A DNA stretch of 17,357 nucleotides from Eubacterium_B sp034180045 (GCA_034180045.1 JAXFOY010000021.1:1-17357); one strand, 5' to 3'; positions 7,995-15,576 are shown, counted from the first letter of the stretch. A program made the numbers and translations. Notes: generated by a model from the letters alone, not told the origin.

Positions 7995-8888
7995 TCATCC
8001 CTCTCTCATGCCTTCTGCATTTTCTTCAAACAATAACCCTCTTAGCTTTTCCATAGCCTGTGTATAGTTAAATCTTGCGCTCATATTAAACAGCGTGCTG
8101 TCCAGATCATATACTCTACCGTTTTTTACAGCATCAAAGTGCTTCCAAATATCGTTTTCCGTAAATTCCTTTGCAAACATTGCCTTTACATCATCCGGCA
8201 TGGCATGTGCCGCACGCAGAATAATATCAGGATTCTTGTTTTTCATATCCTCTGTGTTTGCCTTCAAAAAATCCTTATTCTCATCACCGTACACATTTTC
8301 ACCGCCCGCAAGTTCGACCAAATTTCCTACATAACTTTTATTTGTAGCAACTATATATGAACCCGGCAGTCCCATCAAGATAAGCACCTTAGGCTTTTTT
8401 CTCCCTTTTATGCTTTCATTAAATGATTTCATATAGGCTCTATGTTCTTCTATGACAGCTTTAGCTTCTTCTTCATGACCAAATCTTTCACCCATCTGCT
8501 CTATTGACTTAAACATCCCGTCTACACTGCTTAAATCCACAAAATAATATGGTATCTTTGCCGCCTCGTATTTACTCTTAAGTTCATTTTCAAGAGATAA
8601 AGGAGAAAGTACACAGTCAGGTTTAAGTGATTTTATAAGTTCAAGATCAGGAGACATTGTCATTCCTATTCTCTTGAGTTCTGTATATTCCTTCGGAAGT
8701 TCCGAACTTGTGTCGCAGACTCCTACGAGTTTAATTTTTAGCTTGCTGCATATTTCCGCCGTTGCAGGCGATGCTGCAATAATTCTATCATCACCTTTTT
8801 TATTCTTTTCGGAATGCTGATCCACGCACGAACAAAGAGAAAATATGCAAATTATAGATAGCACAAAAGCTGATATTCTTTTTACCAT
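7995..8888 (-). CDS. isdE: Heme-binding lipoprotein of the ABC importer (IsdE/HtsA type)
   Basis: A 297-residue substrate-binding protein. The N terminus has two positive residues, a hydrophobic stretch and a lipobox LCSC, so C21 should be lipidated and the protein held on the outer face of the membrane. The rest is a class III (TroA/BtuF-like) fold with RIIAASPATAEIC near 35-47. M78 in GMTMSPDLEL (M76 is an alternative) and H228 in LRAAHAMPDD fall where the known Met/His heme ligands of S. aureus IsdE and streptococcal HtsA/SiaA lie (near residues 78-79 and 229). That close match in position and context supports heme as the ligand. The gene is 12 bases after shp and 3 bases before the permease gene. 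It would receive heme from Shp and deliver it to the permease. Confidence 0.92.
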   Translation of the reverse strand: MVKRISAFVLSIICIFSLCSCVDQHSEKNKKGDDRIIAASPATAEICSKLKIKLVGVCDTSSELPKEYTELKRIGMTMSPDLELIKSLKPDCVLSPLSLENELKSKYEAAKIPYYFVDLSSVDGMFKSIEQMGERFGHEEEAKAVIEEHRAYMKSFNESIKGRKKPKVLILMGLPGSYIVATNKSYVGNLVELAGGENVYGDENKDFLKANTEDMKNKNPDIILRAAHAMPDDVKAMFAKEFTENDIWKHFDAVKNGRVYDLDSTLFNMSARFNYTQAMEKLRGLLFEENAEGMREG

Positions 8889-8900
8889 TCCTATACCTCG

Positions 8901-9734
8901 CTATTTTTTCATTTTTTTGTAAACTATAAATCCACATATCGCAAGGATAATAAAAATCGCAAAACCAATGTAAACAAAGCTCATCTTAGCTCCATTGTTT
9001 TCCTTGTTCGTTTTCTGCTTCTTCACTTCGTTTTGTTTTTTAGATTCTGAATTTTTCTTTTCCTTTTTACTATCTTTTTTACTTTCCGCTGACTTTTCTT
9101 TATCGTTTTCCTTCTGTTTTTCTTCTATATTCTTTGATTCATCCTGTTTTTTTGCCTCTGTACCTTCAGAAGGTTTGGTACTTGCTTGGGCCTCCTGATT
9201 CTCTGCGACAGATGTATCAATCGCACTTACAAAATCACCTTGTCCCGGCGTCAGCCCCGATGAAGTCATAAAAAATACGACATCCCTACCCATAGGTATA
9301 ACTCTCATTGAGCATCTTACCGGTGCTCCCACATAAGGAAGCTGCAAGCGAAAATCTGCATAATTTCCGGCTGAGTTCGTATTCACGGCACTCACAGCAT
9401 AAAACGCTCCACCTGACGATGTGCTGAAAGATATATTAGACATGGCACTTATATTATTCAGTCGGAAAGTCGTGTAAATATTCCCGTTAGCATCTATTTC
9501 AACAAGTCCCTGGCCGCTTATAGTGCTTTCCGCCATTCCCTGTCCTATTGCTTCCTTTTCCTCTCCTCCTGAGTCCTCAATCACCCCTGTAATCGGATTT
9601 CTATATTGAGGGATTACCGCTGCGGTATACGTTCCCGGACTGTTTGCAAAGCTGTAATTTGTAAAGCATATCATCAAGATTATAATGGATGATATTGCAA
9701 TTACGAATATTTTTTTATTTGACGACTTTGTCAT
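8901..9734 (-). CDS. shp: Shp-like membrane-anchored heme-binding protein
   Basis: A 277-residue surface protein with a signal peptide (about 1-30, ending SFA), an Shp-type NEAT-like domain (about 34-170), a Lys/Glu/Ser-rich spacer (about 185-245) and a C-terminal membrane helix (251-272) with tail KKMKK. It has no sortase motif, as in streptococcal Shp. The domain carries the YRNPITGVIEDSGG and IGQGM segments that I associate with the Shp family. M67 (GQGM) and M148 (VIPMGRD) are candidates for the two Met heme ligands known in S. pyogenes Shp (Met66 and Met153). I chose the ATG at 9734 because the TTG at 9755 would translate the ribosome binding site AGGAGGAAG itself. It would carry heme across the wall to the lipoprotein encoded 12 bases downstream. 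Confidence 0.88.
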   Translation of the reverse strand: MTKSSNKKIFVIAISSIIILMICFTNYSFANSPGTYTAAVIPQYRNPITGVIEDSGGEEKEAIGQGMAESTISGQGLVEIDANGNIYTTFRLNNISAMSNISFSTSSGGAFYAVSAVNTNSAGNYADFRLQLPYVGAPVRCSMRVIPMGRDVVFFMTSSGLTPGQGDFVSAIDTSVAENQEAQASTKPSEGTEAKKQDESKNIEEKQKENDKEKSAESKKDSKKEKKNSESKKQNEVKKQKTNKENNGAKMSFVYIGFAIFIILAICGFIVYKKMKK

Positions 9735-9840
9735 TTTAATCTTCCTCCTAGTCAATCCTTCGCTTTACAAAATAAACAGCAGGTTTATCGCTTGTTTGCA
9801 ACAATCCTGCCGTTCATTTTATATAGCTTTATCCGGGAAT

Positions 9841-12810
9841 CTATTGTTTATTATATTTCTTTCTCAGTATAAGAGCTACTAAAGCACTTCCTACAAGTCC
9901 AAATGCAACAAATGGAATTTCCCTATTCATATCACCGGTATTCGGTGCTTTTACACTTGAATTGCTTGCAATTGTGAATTTTGATACTACCGAACCGTTT
10001 GTTGATACTATTTCAAGATTATGAACTCCAACGCTCAACTTATTTAGTGTTTCAGGAAGAAGTGTAACCTTGGTGCTTCCTGACACCACCGTATACTCTT
10101 TATCTCTTAACAGTTCCTTTCCATCCAAAAGGACTTTAACAAAACTGCTGATGTCTGCATCAGATATGAATACGAGTCCCGTCTTGCTTCCCTTTGTCCA
10201 AGTCTGATTCATTTTTGATTTAAGTTCAGGCTTTTTTGCCTCTCCGGATTTCCCCGGGTTTATAGGATTTATTTCTTTACCCGGTTCAGTTTCAGGCGCT
10301 TTTGTTTCGGTTTTTTCATCAGACAAAACAACTTTACCATCCATCCAGGTCTTCATTGCCGTAATATATATTTTTATAGGTATTTCCTTTTCATTCAGCT
10401 TATCCCTTGTAAAGCTGAATGCTGCAACATATACACCCTCTCCTTTTGTCGCAAGAATTTCCTTTCCGTCTACACTGATTTTTGCCAGAGACTCAGTTAT
10501 GCCCATCATACCTGCTTCTTTGAATGAAATGGTGTAAGTTGCCTTTCCATTCTCCTCAACCAGCTTGATAACCGGATTAAACGCCTCAGTCATAAGCTTC
10601 ATTTCGGTATTGTTCGGTTTTAGGAATTTACCTTTTACCTCAAAATACTTCTTTACATTTTCCTGCTTGCCCGTCTCAGTGCCTTTATCCGGCGTTTCCG
10701 TGCCCGGCTTTTTATCGTCAGGCTTTTCTGCGTCAGGCTTTTTGTCATCAGGTTTTTCTGTATCAGGCTTTTTGTCCGGCTCAATCTCTGTTTTGTCACC
10801 TACGAAAACAATATTAAAGTCATATGAGTTACCCATTGTCTTTGAATAAACTCTTACAGGAATTTTATCTTCATTCAGTTTTGCTCTCGTAAACGTGAAC
10901 TCAGATATATAAGGTGCCTTACCCGGCTTTACCATATAGTCTTTGCCATCTACTGTTATCTTTTCCTGTTTTTCTGTTATGGACATCATGCCCACTTCTT
11001 TGAAAGCGATTGTATATGTTGCCTTACCGTTTTTCTCCGATATTTTTACCTCAGGATTGAAAGCGCCTGTAAATACCGCGGAATCACTGCCGTCAGGATA
11101 TATAAACTTTGCTTTTCTTGTGTAGTTTCTTGCTTCAGGACCTTCTCCCGACTCTACCTTAAACTTTGTTTCGGCATAGCCTCTCTTTGTATCAATCTTC
11201 AGGCTATGTGTCTTATTTTCAAGCTTATCCAGAAATGCCTTTTTCAGCGAGATCTGAATATCCGAGCCGACAATCTCAAAATCCTTATCTTCAATCTCTT
11301 TTCCGTCTACATATACCTTGGATAAATCACTCTTGGTAAGTCTGTTAAGTCTTAAATTCAGCTTCTTTGACTTTTTCTTCGAGTATACAGGCATTCCTTC
11401 TTCAAAGCTTATGTCGGAATCCCCGTTAATGCTCATCGTGTCGGTTTCATCTGTAAATTTCTGTGCAGGACGCCCCATAAGAGTTTCAAATTTATCTCTT
11501 AGTACCTCAAGCTCATTCTTAAAGCCATCTTTATCTATGCTTTTCTTACCTTCATCGCTAAGCTCGTCATACTGTTTCTCCAGTTTTTTCAGCTGTTCTT
11601 CAGAATCTTTACCAAGCTGTTTCTTCAGTTCTTCTATATCCTTTTTCATCTGAGAAACGCTTTTGTCCTCATCAAGCTTCTTTAGCGCGTCAGCTATAGC
11701 TCCCTTTGTCGCATCGCTTGTGTATGTAGCATTCGCTATTGAATCAACCTTATTATAATCATCTATTGTTCTACCGATAAAATTGTATAAGCCGCCTCTT
11801 GGAATAAACTGATTCCAGTACATCATATTTCTTGCCGCTAAATGTTCGTCTTTTTTGATGCTTTCAACAGTACCGTTATCTTCAATTTTTACAATTTTAT
11901 TGTCGCTTACATACACGGCAAGCTTTACAAAATAGCCATAGCTGTCAATTTGGCAACTTCCGAGAAGTTTTTTATGGTTGTTTTCATAAAACCATCCGAA
12001 AATCTTTTCTTCCGCATCAACAAGCTTTTCATATACTTCAGCAGTAACCGTCTCTTTTCCTTTTGAATCCAGAGCATTATACATCTTTCTTGCTTTTTCT
12101 ACATCGGCTTTGCTGTAAATGCTGACTTTCCCTAAAGCATTAATGGCATCTTTTACCTTTTGCCCTGAACTTTTGCTGTCTTCTTCCTGCTTTACCTGAT
12201 CTTGTGTTTTTAATTTCTTTATCTTATTTTCAAATTCCATGAAGTGACTTCTGGCATTTGAAACAAGCTCTTCATTCTTTATCTTTTTCTTAACTTCATT
12301 GATAAGTCTTTCAGCTTCCGCCCTGTCCTTCTCAACGTATTTTTCCGCAGGTCCGTATGCTTCTACTTGAGCAAGTATTTTTTTCTTATGCTCTTCATTT
12401 TCAAATGCAGCTAAAATAGCTTTTTTCACGCTTCTTGTAGAAGTTGTCGACTGCGAAATCGCATTGACCTGAACATCGTTAAGCGTTTCTTTTGTTTTCC
12501 CCTTAAACAAGTCAAAACCCTTAGACTTAACGAAATTATCCCAATAGCTTTTGCTATCCGGAGCAAATCTAGCTACATTAGTTGATGTATCAATATCTTC
12601 TACTGATATAATGCTTCCTTTTTCATCAACCTTCACCTTAACATGCGCATAATAATCACGATATGTTCCGTCCATTTCCATTACAGGACTGCTTCCGTAC
12701 AAAGTAGTCGTTGTATCATCCCCTGCAAAAGCAGAGCCGGGAATCATAGATAGTGCGGTTGTAAAGGATAGTGCTGCTGCCAAAACCTTTGCAGCTCTTC
12801 TTTTCTTCAT
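9841..12810 (-). CDS. Large wall-anchored surface protein with NEAT-like heme domains
   Basis: A 989-residue surface protein, first gene of the heme operon, with AGGAGG before the ATG. Order of parts: signal peptide (1-29, ending AFA); FMN_bind-like domain (about 47-136); helical spacer with a surface-repeat-like motif (about 165-270); second FMN_bind-like domain (about 280-378) ending VDSIANATYTS; coiled-coil-like stretch (about 384-445); Ig/X2-like domain (about 466-553); NEAT-like domain 1 (about 563-671); Pro/Asp/Lys linker (681-710); NEAT-like domain 2 (about 720-830); second Ig/X2-like domain (about 862-947); sorting signal APNTG (955-959), membrane segment and RKKYNKQ tail. The NEAT-like copies share NGKATYTI.FKE.GMM.ITE and end in IP[VI][RK][VI]Y. 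It probably captures heme or hemoproteins, as streptococcal Shr does, but the domain set is not that of Shr. Substrate is inferred. Confidence 0.82.
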   Translation of the reverse strand: MKKRRAAKVLAAALSFTTALSMIPGSAFAGDDTTTTLYGSSPVMEMDGTYRDYYAHVKVKVDEKGSIISVEDIDTSTNVARFAPDSKSYWDNFVKSKGFDLFKGKTKETLNDVQVNAISQSTTSTRSVKKAILAAFENEEHKKKILAQVEAYGPAEKYVEKDRAEAERLINEVKKKIKNEELVSNARSHFMEFENKIKKLKTQDQVKQEEDSKSSGQKVKDAINALGKVSIYSKADVEKARKMYNALDSKGKETVTAEVYEKLVDAEEKIFGWFYENNHKKLLGSCQIDSYGYFVKLAVYVSDNKIVKIEDNGTVESIKKDEHLAARNMMYWNQFIPRGGLYNFIGRTIDDYNKVDSIANATYTSDATKGAIADALKKLDEDKSVSQMKKDIEELKKQLGKDSEEQLKKLEKQYDELSDEGKKSIDKDGFKNELEVLRDKFETLMGRPAQKFTDETDTMSINGDSDISFEEGMPVYSKKKSKKLNLRLNRLTKSDLSKVYVDGKEIEDKDFEIVGSDIQISLKKAFLDKLENKTHSLKIDTKRGYAETKFKVESGEGPEARNYTRKAKFIYPDGSDSAVFTGAFNPEVKISEKNGKATYTIAFKEVGMMSITEKQEKITVDGKDYMVKPGKAPYISEFTFTRAKLNEDKIPVRVYSKTMGNSYDFNIVFVGDKTEIEPDKKPDTEKPDDKKPDAEKPDDKKPGTETPDKGTETGKQENVKKYFEVKGKFLKPNNTEMKLMTEAFNPVIKLVEENGKATYTISFKEAGMMGITESLAKISVDGKEILATKGEGVYVAAFSFTRDKLNEKEIPIKIYITAMKTWMDGKVVLSDEKTETKAPETEPGKEINPINPGKSGEAKKPELKSKMNQTWTKGSKTGLVFISDADISSFVKVLLDGKELLRDKEYTVVSGSTKVTLLPETLNKLSVGVHNLEIVSTNGSVVSKFTIASNSSVKAPNTGDMNREIPFVAFGLVGSALVALILRKKYNKQ
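10321..11118 (-). repeat. Duplicated NEAT-like domain
   Basis: Residues about 565-672 (nt 11118-10795) and 721-830 (nt 10650-10321) of the surface protein are clear paralogues. Both start with a short strand, reach AFNP, then NGKATYTI-x-FKE-x-GMM-x-ITE, VDGK, a FTR-x-KLNE segment and IP[VI][RK][VI]Y. They point to an internal duplication. The second copy has extra methionines (MKLM, TAMKTWM), which could be heme ligands. Confidence 0.7.
10681..10770 (-). repeat. Three 30-bp units encoding a Pro/Asp/Lys linker
   Basis: Three consecutive 10-residue units (KPDTEKPDDK, KPDAEKPDDK, KPGTETPDKG) occupy residues 681-710 of the large surface protein, between its two NEAT-like domains. The first two differ by one residue and the third is degenerate. 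It is likely a flexible, extended spacer, and the unit number may vary among strains. Confidence 0.75.
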
Positions 12811-12844
12811 AAAAGTTCCTCCTTATAAGTTATAGAAAACTAAT

Positions 12845-12860
12845 GTTAGAATTAACTAAC
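12845..12860. promoter_or_regulatory. Putative operator of the heme operon
   Basis: GTTAGAATTAACTAAC, an imperfect 16-bp palindrome with the same outline as the site ahead of the regulator gene (14 of 16 bases identical). It lies 34 bases upstream of the start of the large surface protein gene, between a possible -10 TATATT (minus strand, 12884-12889) and the ribosome binding site. Binding there should block early transcription. The promoter itself is not clear; no good -35 is seen. Confidence 0.6.
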
Positions 12861-12924
12861 CTGCATCCTAAAGCAAAGGGCAAAATATACATTCACCCTC
12901 TAATATCTTGATTCTATATGAGCA

Positions 12925-12970
12925 AAATAAAAAAATAAAGTCTTAATTTGTTGCATGTTTGCTACAAATT
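12925..12970 (-). terminator. Possible terminator of the regulator gene
   Basis: An 11-bp inverted repeat with one mismatch (12945-12955 with 12960-12970, 4-base loop) is followed on the minus strand, after a few bases, by a T-rich tail (12925-12939). It lies 84 bases beyond the regulator stop codon. It could be a terminator, or part of the upstream control region of the heme operon. Confidence 0.45.
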
Positions 12971-13021
12971 TTGTTAATAAAAAATTAAAAATATATAAAA
13001 GCCTACATTCTCAACATCATA

Positions 13022-13045
13022 TTTTGTTGCTTGGTTGCAACAAAA
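13022..13045. repeat. 9-bp perfect inverted repeat downstream of the regulator
   Basis: TTTTGTTGC (13022-13030) and GCAACAAAA (13037-13045) flank a 6-base loop. It begins 9 bases after the regulator stop codon. It has no adjacent T-run on the minus strand. The same TTGTTGC word recurs at 12948-12954 and, inverted, near 9799-9806. Confidence 0.55.
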
Positions 13046-13054
13046 CTTCACATG

Positions 13055-13888
13055 CTAAACTAAAAGCGTAAAAACCGCATGGCTTTCCGGCATGTGAATG
13101 CATCCCACATTACAGCTGAGTTTCACCGGCATACTTCCATGCAATATTTTATCTCTGTTTTGCCCCATAGAAATAAAACTCATATATTCAATAGGAAAAG
13201 TAATTATATCACCATGCTTTTCCGCCTCAACGAATTTATCTCCATCATAATACTTAAATGTACTCACTTTACCCTGCATTTTTTTGCCGGTAAGTCTTGA
13301 TACTTGGCTTATATTCTTCGCCTTAAGGCTTACGAGTCCCTCTCCGTCCTTTACGGTCAGTATGCACGGGTGATAAAATCCGTCATTTGACATGGAAATG
13401 TTGGTATTATTTCCCATGGTTTTCTTATACATCACAAATTGGAGTTCGTATGTGCCGTTTCTTAATTTTTGACAAAGCCTTCTTCCATCAAATTTTGAAT
13501 GGGAATCAAGAACTTTCTTTATGCGCATTTTTTCTTCAATTTCTTTAATAACCTTAATGGTTTCGTTTGAACAGTACATCGACAGCAAAAATGCATCCTG
13601 CCTTGCCGCTACAGGATTTACACCCTCGTCCAACAAATGGTTTGTAACTATATCTATCTTTTCAACATACTCATTTGCAAGCTCTTCTCCAAGCTCTGTC
13701 AAAACGGGAACACGTTTTTCGCTCCTGTCTAAAAGACCTTCGTTTTCGAGAGCTTTCATCGCTCTGCTAATCGCATATTTTTCCTCTGACAATGACTTTG
13801 CCAAACCTGTAACATTGCAATTTGACTTTGACATTTTCACAAAACAAGTTAAAATTCGCATCTTCAATATATCGATATTATTATGCAT
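13055..13888 (-). CDS. DtxR-like winged-helix regulator with C-terminal NEAT-like domain
   Basis: A 277-residue cytosolic protein with no signal peptide. Residues about 1-75 form a winged helix (VTGLAKSLSEEKYAISRAMK, then RVPVLTELGEELA). Residues about 76-125 match the DtxR/MntR dimerization helices (GVNPVAARQDAF and SNETI align with the family's GVDPEVAREDAC and SEETF). The residues that bind metal there in MntR/DtxR (Glu/Cys, Glu, His) are F100, S103 and M104 here, so the metal site looks lost. Residues about 146-277 resemble a NEAT domain: ISM (164-166), HPCILTVKDGEGLVSLKAKN, a FKYYDGDKFVEA strand pair, ITFPI and a final MPVKL...HMPESHAVF. It probably represses the adjacent heme operon and itself in response to heme. 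GGAGG precedes the ATG. A MarR-type annotation is possible; the NEAT-like assignment is by eye. Confidence 0.75.
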   Translation of the reverse strand: MHNNIDILKMRILTCFVKMSKSNCNVTGLAKSLSEEKYAISRAMKALENEGLLDRSEKRVPVLTELGEELANEYVEKIDIVTNHLLDEGVNPVAARQDAFLLSMYCSNETIKVIKEIEEKMRIKKVLDSHSKFDGRRLCQKLRNGTYELQFVMYKKTMGNNTNISMSNDGFYHPCILTVKDGEGLVSLKAKNISQVSRLTGKKMQGKVSTFKYYDGDKFVEAEKHGDIITFPIEYMSFISMGQNRDKILHGSMPVKLSCNVGCIHMPESHAVFTLLV

Positions 13889-13903
13889 TTCGCCTCCGTT
13901 TGC

Positions 13904-13919
13904 GTTAGTTTTAACTAAC
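13904..13919. promoter_or_regulatory. Putative operator of the regulator gene
   Basis: GTTAGTTTTAACTAAC, two perfect 7-base half-sites (GTTAGTT/AACTAAC) around a 2-base centre. It lies just downstream of the predicted promoter (about +5 to +20) and 6 bases before the ribosome binding site of the regulator gene. It resembles DtxR-family boxes in containing TTAG..CTAA. A near copy lies before the heme operon. Autorepression is the likely role. Confidence 0.68.
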
Positions 13920-13930
13920 CATTTGTTGTA

Positions 13931-13959
13931 AGTATATCACTTGATTTCATTTTTTTCAA
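13931..13959 (-). promoter_or_regulatory. Promoter of the regulator gene
   Basis: On the minus strand TTGAAA (-35, 13954-13959) and TATACT (-10, 13931-13936) are 17 bases apart, a good vegetative-type promoter. It begins directly after the terminator of the symporter gene and reads into the operator-like palindrome. Confidence 0.7.
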
Positions 13960-13961
13960 AC

Positions 13962-13987
13962 AAAAAAACCTCTTAATCGAGGTTTTT
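13962..13987 (-). terminator. Terminator of the symporter gene
   Basis: AAAAACCTC (13964-13972) pairs perfectly with GAGGTTTTT (13979-13987) around a 6-base loop, and the minus strand continues in a T-run. It lies 43 bases after the symporter stop and separates it from the regulator gene. Confidence 0.9.
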
Positions 13988-14030
13988 CTGTTTTTACAAT
14001 GAGAGCAAAATTACATATAAATTATATGGC

Positions 14031-15440
14031 TTACATCTTTGATTTGTCATAAATAGGATATCTCTTGAAATAATCCTTTACAAGTTTTATAAATGTGCCG
14101 CTCAGCAAGAATACAGCTATTAGGTTAGGAATCGCCATCAAACCGTTAAATGTATCTGCAACACCCCAGATAATTCCGAGGTCTACAGTTGCACCAAGAA
14201 TAGCAACTAGTGCATATACTACTGTAAATGGCTTTAATATATGACTTCCGAAGATGTATTCTATACACCTTGAGCCATATAGTCCCCAACCGAGAATTGT
14301 TGAAAATGCGAAACATACCAGCGCTACAGCAGTAAATATTGATACCCAGCCGCCATATGTATTGATGAATCCTGAAATTGTAAGCTCAGCTCCTGCCGGA
14401 TTGCCAAAGCTTATCTGCTTAACTCCGCAAAGAATTACAAGAGCAGTTAATGTACATATAACAATCGTATCAATAAATACCTCAAACACACCGTACAAGC
14501 CTTGTCTTACAGGTTCATCCGTGTCAGCTGATGCATGCGAAATGGAACCTGTACCAAGACCTGCCTCATTTGAGAATATACCGCGAGATACGCCCCTTTT
14601 TATACTTAGGAATGCAGATCCTACAACACCACCTGTTACTGCTGTCGGATTAAATGCGCCTACAAAAATAGTTTTGAAAATGCCAGGTAGATATTTTATA
14701 TTAATTACAACTACTCCTATTGCCAAAATGATATATATTGCTGCCATGAACGGAACAAGCTTTTCCGTAACGGCACCTATTCTCTTAATACCTCCAAGAA
14801 GAATAATCAGAATAAGTAAAGTTATGATAATTCCTATTACCAGATTAACAATTTTCAGCGATCCGCTTTCAATAATGTTATAGTTCAGCAAAGCTGTATC
14901 AATTGCTGTAGTAATAGTATTTACTTGCGTAGCATTACCTGTGCCGAATACTGTAAGAACACCAAGCCCTGCGAAAAGATATCCGAGCCACTGCCAGTTC
15001 TTTGATAAACCGTTTTTAATATAATACATAGGTCCGCCAACCCAATCTCCGTGAGAATTTCTTTCTCTAAAATTAACAGCCAGCGTTACTTCTGCAAATT
15101 TTGTACACATACCTAAAATTGCAGCAATCCACATCCAAAATACGGCACCTGGACCTCCTATTGCTATAGCACCGGCCACGCCGGCAATATTTCCCGTTCC
15201 CACGGTGGCTGCAAGAGCCGTTGTTAGGGATTGAAAAGGAGTAGTTGCGCCGCTTGCGGCTTCACTTCTAGTAAACAGCTTACCTAAAGCAATCTTAAGC
15301 GCATAACCGAGCTTGCGAAATTGAACAAATCCAGACCTTAATGTTAGTAAAATTCCTACACCCAGCACACATATCATTGCCGGAACACCCCATACGATGT
15401 CGTTGACCACACTATTAATGGCTTCAATTTTGTCAATCAT
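14031..15440 (-). CDS. Sodium:alanine/glycine symporter (AGCS family)
   Basis: A 469-residue membrane transporter that would bring alanine or glycine into the cell with sodium ions. Family marks include the segment TTALAATVGTGNIAGVAGAI (73-92), IGGPGAVFWMWIAAILGMCTKFAE around 94-117, WVGGPMYYI (133-141) and the GIFSNEAGLGTG-SISHASADTDEP stretch near 285-310. The length and about ten or eleven hydrophobic segments are normal. I chose the ATG at 15440 because GAGGTG precedes it; the TTG at 15452 would lie inside that ribosome binding site. It has its own promoter and terminator, so it is a single-gene unit unrelated in regulation to the heme genes. The exact amino-acid preference cannot be told from sequence. 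Confidence 0.95.
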   Translation of the reverse strand: MIDKIEAINSVVNDIVWGVPAMICVLGVGILLTLRSGFVQFRKLGYALKIALGKLFTRSEAASGATTPFQSLTTALAATVGTGNIAGVAGAIAIGGPGAVFWMWIAAILGMCTKFAEVTLAVNFRERNSHGDWVGGPMYYIKNGLSKNWQWLGYLFAGLGVLTVFGTGNATQVNTITTAIDTALLNYNIIESGSLKIVNLVIGIIITLLILIILLGGIKRIGAVTEKLVPFMAAIYIILAIGVVVINIKYLPGIFKTIFVGAFNPTAVTGGVVGSAFLSIKRGVSRGIFSNEAGLGTGSISHASADTDEPVRQGLYGVFEVFIDTIVICTLTALVILCGVKQISFGNPAGAELTISGFINTYGGWVSIFTAVALVCFAFSTILGWGLYGSRCIEYIFGSHILKPFTVVYALVAILGATVDLGIIWGVADTFNGLMAIPNLIAVFLLSGTFIKLVKDYFKRYPIYDKSKM

Positions 15441-15505
15441 AACACACCTCAAATAATTAAATACAATAACTTACATAAAACAAATCTTCTAACATTTTCT
15501 ACATT

Positions 15506-15534
15506 ATTGTACTCTATCAGATAATTCAGTGCAA
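15506..15534 (-). promoter_or_regulatory. Promoter of the symporter gene
   Basis: On the minus strand TTGCAC (-35, 15529-15534) and TACAAT (-10, 15506-15511) are separated by 17 bases, about 65 bases before the symporter start. Nothing else is recognised in the rest of the gap between this gene and the thymidine kinase terminator. Confidence 0.68.
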
Positions 15535-15576
15535 TACAAATTGCGTATGTGTTTTGTATACATTGACAATATAAAC

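Noticed and set aside
9734..9755. Longer start for the shp gene at TTG 9755
   Set aside because: It would translate the AGGAGGAAG ribosome binding site; the ATG at 9734 is correctly spaced from it.
10681..10770. Possible CRISPR-like repeat
   Set aside because: The units are adjacent, in frame, and encode a Pro-rich protein linker; there are no unique spacers.
14254..14883. 209-codon plus-strand frame opposite the symporter
   Set aside because: It is a mirror of the symporter gene, rich in Pro/Thr/Ile from its complement, with no start signal or family match.
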